Under the pieces are notes generated by a model. It was not told the origin of the DNA. It ran no database searches and saw only the letters and a list, made by a program, of their open reading frames with translations. 64,000 nucleotides of DNA from Pseudomonas bijieensis (GTDB taxonomy: Bacteria; Pseudomonadota; Gammaproteobacteria; Pseudomonadales; Pseudomonadaceae). Numbering within the stretch: position 1 is the first letter of the stretch; each line of letters starts with the position of its first letter. Below are positions 62,125 to 64,000 of this stretch, one piece after another. The position numbers were made by a program, and so were the translations under genes. The DNA lies in contig NZ_CP048810.1 in assembly GCF_013347965.1 (NCBI RefSeq), forward strand, positions 2,418,001 through 2,482,000, given 5' to 3'.

Positions 62125-63489
62125 ATGTCTGCTCAAACCCCGGATTCAGCCGCCCGAAGCTACTTCGGCAGTTTCAGCAAAAGCGCCGAAAGCGAGTTCA
62201 TGGCGGAAACCGCCGGCGCCACATTGCAGGATTCGCCGCGCCGCTCGCGGGTCACCGTGTGGCTGGCCACCGGCTTGATCGTCACCGGGCTGGTCTGGGC
62301 CAAACTGGCGGTCTTGCAAGAAGTCACCACAGGCGAAGGCAAGGCGATTCCGTCGAGCAAGGTCCAGGTGATCCAGAACCTGGAGGGCGGCATCGTCACC
62401 GAGATTTTCGTGCGCGAAGGGCAGATGGTGAACAAGGGCGACACCCTGCTGCGCCTGGACGACACGCGCTATCTGTCGAACAAGGGCGAGAGCGAGGCCG
62501 ACCGCTATGCCTTGACCGCCCAGGTCGAACGCTTGTCGGCCGAGGCTGAAGGGCGGCCATTCGCACTCTCGGCAGAGATAACCGCCAAGGCCCCGCAAGT
62601 GGCCGAGGACGAACGCTCCCTGTACGAACAACGGCAACGGCGCCTGGCCAGCGAACAACGGACCCTGACCGAACAACTGCGGCAGAAGACCCAGGAACTG
62701 GCGGAGTTTCGCTCCAAGCAAGGCCAGTTCAGCTCTGCCCTGGCCTTGCTGCAAGAAGAAATGAACATGTCCGCACCGCTGGTGCGCACCGGGGCAGTGT
62801 CGCCAGTGGAGATCCTGCGACTCAAGCGCAGCGCGGTGGAAATCCGCGGCTCACTCAACGCCACCACCCTGGCCATTCCCCGGGCCGAATCGGCGATCAA
62901 CGAGATCAAGAGCAAGATCGACGAATCGGAACAGACCTTCCGCTCCGAAGCGGCCAAGGACCTCAACGAGAAACGCACCGAACTGTCGAAAATCACCGCC
63001 TCGAGCATCGCCATCGACGACCGCGTGACCCGCACCACCGTGGTCTCGCCGGTGCATGGGGTGATCAAGCAACTGAAGGTCAACACCATCGGCGGCGTGG
63101 TGCAGCCGGGCAACGACATGGTGGAAATCGTCCCCCTGGAAGACAACCTGCTGATCGAAGCCAAGGTCCGCCCCCAGGACGTGGCTTTCCTGCACCCGGG
63201 TCAGAAAGCCATGGTCAAGTTCAGCGCCTACGACTACACCATCTATGGCGGACTGAGCGCCAAGCTCGAACTGATCGGCGCCGACACCATCACCGACGAC
63301 AAGGGCAACAGCTTCTACCTGATCCAGGTGCGCACCGATAAAAATCATTTGGGCGGGGATGCCAAACCGTTGCTGATCATTCCGGGGATGGTGGCGACGG
63401 TGGATATCATTACCGGGGAGAAAAGCGTGCTGGATTACTTGCTCAAGCCGGTGTTGAAGGCGCGGACCGAGGCGATGCGCGAGCGGTAG
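62125..63489 (+). CDS. HlyD-family membrane fusion protein of type I secretion (LapC-like)
   Basis: This 454-residue periplasmic adaptor links the ABC transporter to the TolC-type channel. It has one N-terminal membrane segment (about 45-65; VTVWLATGLIVTGLVWAKLAV). A lipoyl half-motif (IQNLEGGIVTEIFVREGQMV) is followed by a long coiled-coil (about 140-300) and the barrel region with SPVHGVIKQLKVNTIGGVVQ. The C-terminal VATVDIITGEKSVLDYLLKP is typical of HlyD family type I adaptors. ATG 62125 gives the usual start; the ribosome binding site is weak. It is 186 bp after the ABC gene, with a REP pair in between. Confidence 0.95.
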   Translation: MSAQTPDSAARSYFGSFSKSAESEFMAETAGATLQDSPRRSRVTVWLATGLIVTGLVWAKLAVLQEVTTGEGKAIPSSKVQVIQNLEGGIVTEIFVREGQMVNKGDTLLRLDDTRYLSNKGESEADRYALTAQVERLSAEAEGRPFALSAEITAKAPQVAEDERSLYEQRQRRLASEQRTLTEQLRQKTQELAEFRSKQGQFSSALALLQEEMNMSAPLVRTGAVSPVEILRLKRSAVEIRGSLNATTLAIPRAESAINEIKSKIDESEQTFRSEAAKDLNEKRTELSKITASSIAIDDRVTRTTVVSPVHGVIKQLKVNTIGGVVQPGNDMVEIVPLEDNLLIEAKVRPQDVAFLHPGQKAMVKFSAYDYTIYGGLSAKLELIGADTITDDKGNSFYLIQVRTDKNHLGGDAKPLLIIPGMVATVDIITGEKSVLDYLLKPVLKARTEAMRER

Positions 63490-63525
63490 CCCCTGAGCTG
63501 AGACTTTCATTGATTGTTCTACCAC

Positions 63526-63624
63526 TATCGCGAGCAGGCTCGCTCCCACAGTTGATCTCCAGTGCATGCACAAATCTGCTAACACCACAGATCCAATGTG
63601 GGAGCGAGCCTGCTCGCGATGAGG
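63526..63624. repeat. REP pair (class GTGGGAGCGAGCCTGCTCGCGAT)
   Basis: Inverted copies at 63526-63550 and 63598-63624 lie between the convergent HlyD-type and DTW-domain genes. Confidence 0.85.
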
Positions 63625-63633
63625 CCAGCACAG

Positions 63634-64000
63634 TCACGACCTATTCTCAGCATGGTTACGCTGGAAGGTCTCTTCCCCCATCGCCGCAATCTGCCCCTCG
63701 ATCAATGCCTCGAACGGCCAGAGCAACGGCTCGAAGCTGCTTGGCGCTTCCAATGTCTGCAACGCCTGGACAATCGCCTCCACCGTCGACAACGCCCCCG
63801 GCCCCGGGGCCTTGCGCAAGCGATAACGGGACACGCCGCCTTCGGCCAAGGTCACCCTCGGCAGCGCCGCCAACAACGGGTTGAGGTGCAGCAGCTTGCG
63901 CGCCTTGCGCCAGGTACCGTCGGGCACGACCAACAGCAGCGGCTCCTCGGACGGAACATAAGCCTGCAGCGGCTGCGCATCCTCATTGGGAAACAGCAAC
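63634..64000 (-). CDS. DTW-domain protein, partial (start beyond window)
   Basis: The frame enters from the right edge and ends at 63634; the first codon in view is TTG, so the true start is outside. The 122 or so residues contain the DTW-family core: LLFPNEDAQPL, then VVPDGTWRKARKLLHLNPLL with the DGTW variant of the motif, and SRYRLRKAP. DTW-domain proteins such as TapT install the 3-amino-3-carboxypropyl group on uridine in tRNA. Its stop lies 10 bp from a REP pair. Confidence 0.92.
   Translation of the reverse strand, partial: LLFPNEDAQPLQAYVPSEEPLLLVVPDGTWRKARKLLHLNPLLAALPRVTLAEGGVSRYRLRKAPGPGALSTVEAIVQALQTLEAPSSFEPLLWPFEALIEGQIAAMGEETFQRNHAENRS

Noticed and set aside
1..64000. tRNA, rRNA or riboswitch
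   Set aside because: I saw no cloverleaf-like sequences, rRNA segments or recognisable riboswitch motifs; a covariance-model scan would settle this.

Overview
This window looks like a chromosome segment of a fluorescent Pseudomonas (P. fluorescens group). The evidence is the flgFGHIJKL gene order with a large glycosylation island next to flgL, the phhR/phhABC aromatic amino acid locus, a plpD / FimV-like / marR / recQ block, a Lap-type RTX adhesin with its type I exporter, and eight paired REP (REPIN-like) elements of the classes common in this group. I see no rRNA, tRNA, CRISPR array, transposase or prophage gene.

Layout. (1) Positions 1-20539, all on the minus strand, form a flagellar-type glycosylation island. 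Two giant multidomain glycosyltransferases lie next to flgL. They are followed by a tightly overlapping sugar-nucleotide operon: rfbF, rfbG, rfbH, a nucleotidyltransferase, a CBS-GHMP kinase, a NeuB-like synthase fused to a second TIM barrel, and an acetolactate-synthase-like TPP enzyme. Three methyltransferases, a LicD-type transferase and a partial glycosyltransferase come next. A sigma-54-type promoter sequence precedes rfbF, which would tie sugar synthesis to flagellar regulation. (2) 20612-29039 is flgL, flgK, flgJ, flgI, flgH, flgG and flgF, read leftward, with a sigma-54-type promoter in front of flgF. (3) 29377-33705 holds phhR and the divergent phhA-phhB-phhC operon for phenylalanine and tyrosine catabolism, with a PhhR/TyrR-like box between them. 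(4) 33939-41385 is ordinary core genome: a frameshifted nitroreductase, trkH, two AraC-type regulators, an Mpo1-like protein, an HD-domain protein, a metallophosphoesterase, an EamA transporter and a SelW-like protein. (5) 41458-48554 carries plpD (patatin autotransporter), a FimV/LysM-like protein, a MarR regulator and recQ. (6) 49029-50020 holds a YecA-type and a DUF454 protein. (7) 50110-63489 is a 2609-residue RTX adhesin with an N-terminal retention module and a likely LapG cleavage motif, divergent from its TolC / ABC / HlyD type I secretion genes. (8) A partial DTW-domain gene runs off the right edge.

The most unusual part is the sugar operon. A CDP-3,6-dideoxyhexose branch (RfbF, RfbG, RfbH, with no E3 reductase visible) sits beside a YerE/acetolactate-synthase-like TPP enzyme and a NeuB-TIM barrel fusion. 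This suggests an unusual branched or extended, O-methylated sugar that probably decorates flagellin. The functional statements for this operon are inference from protein families and context.
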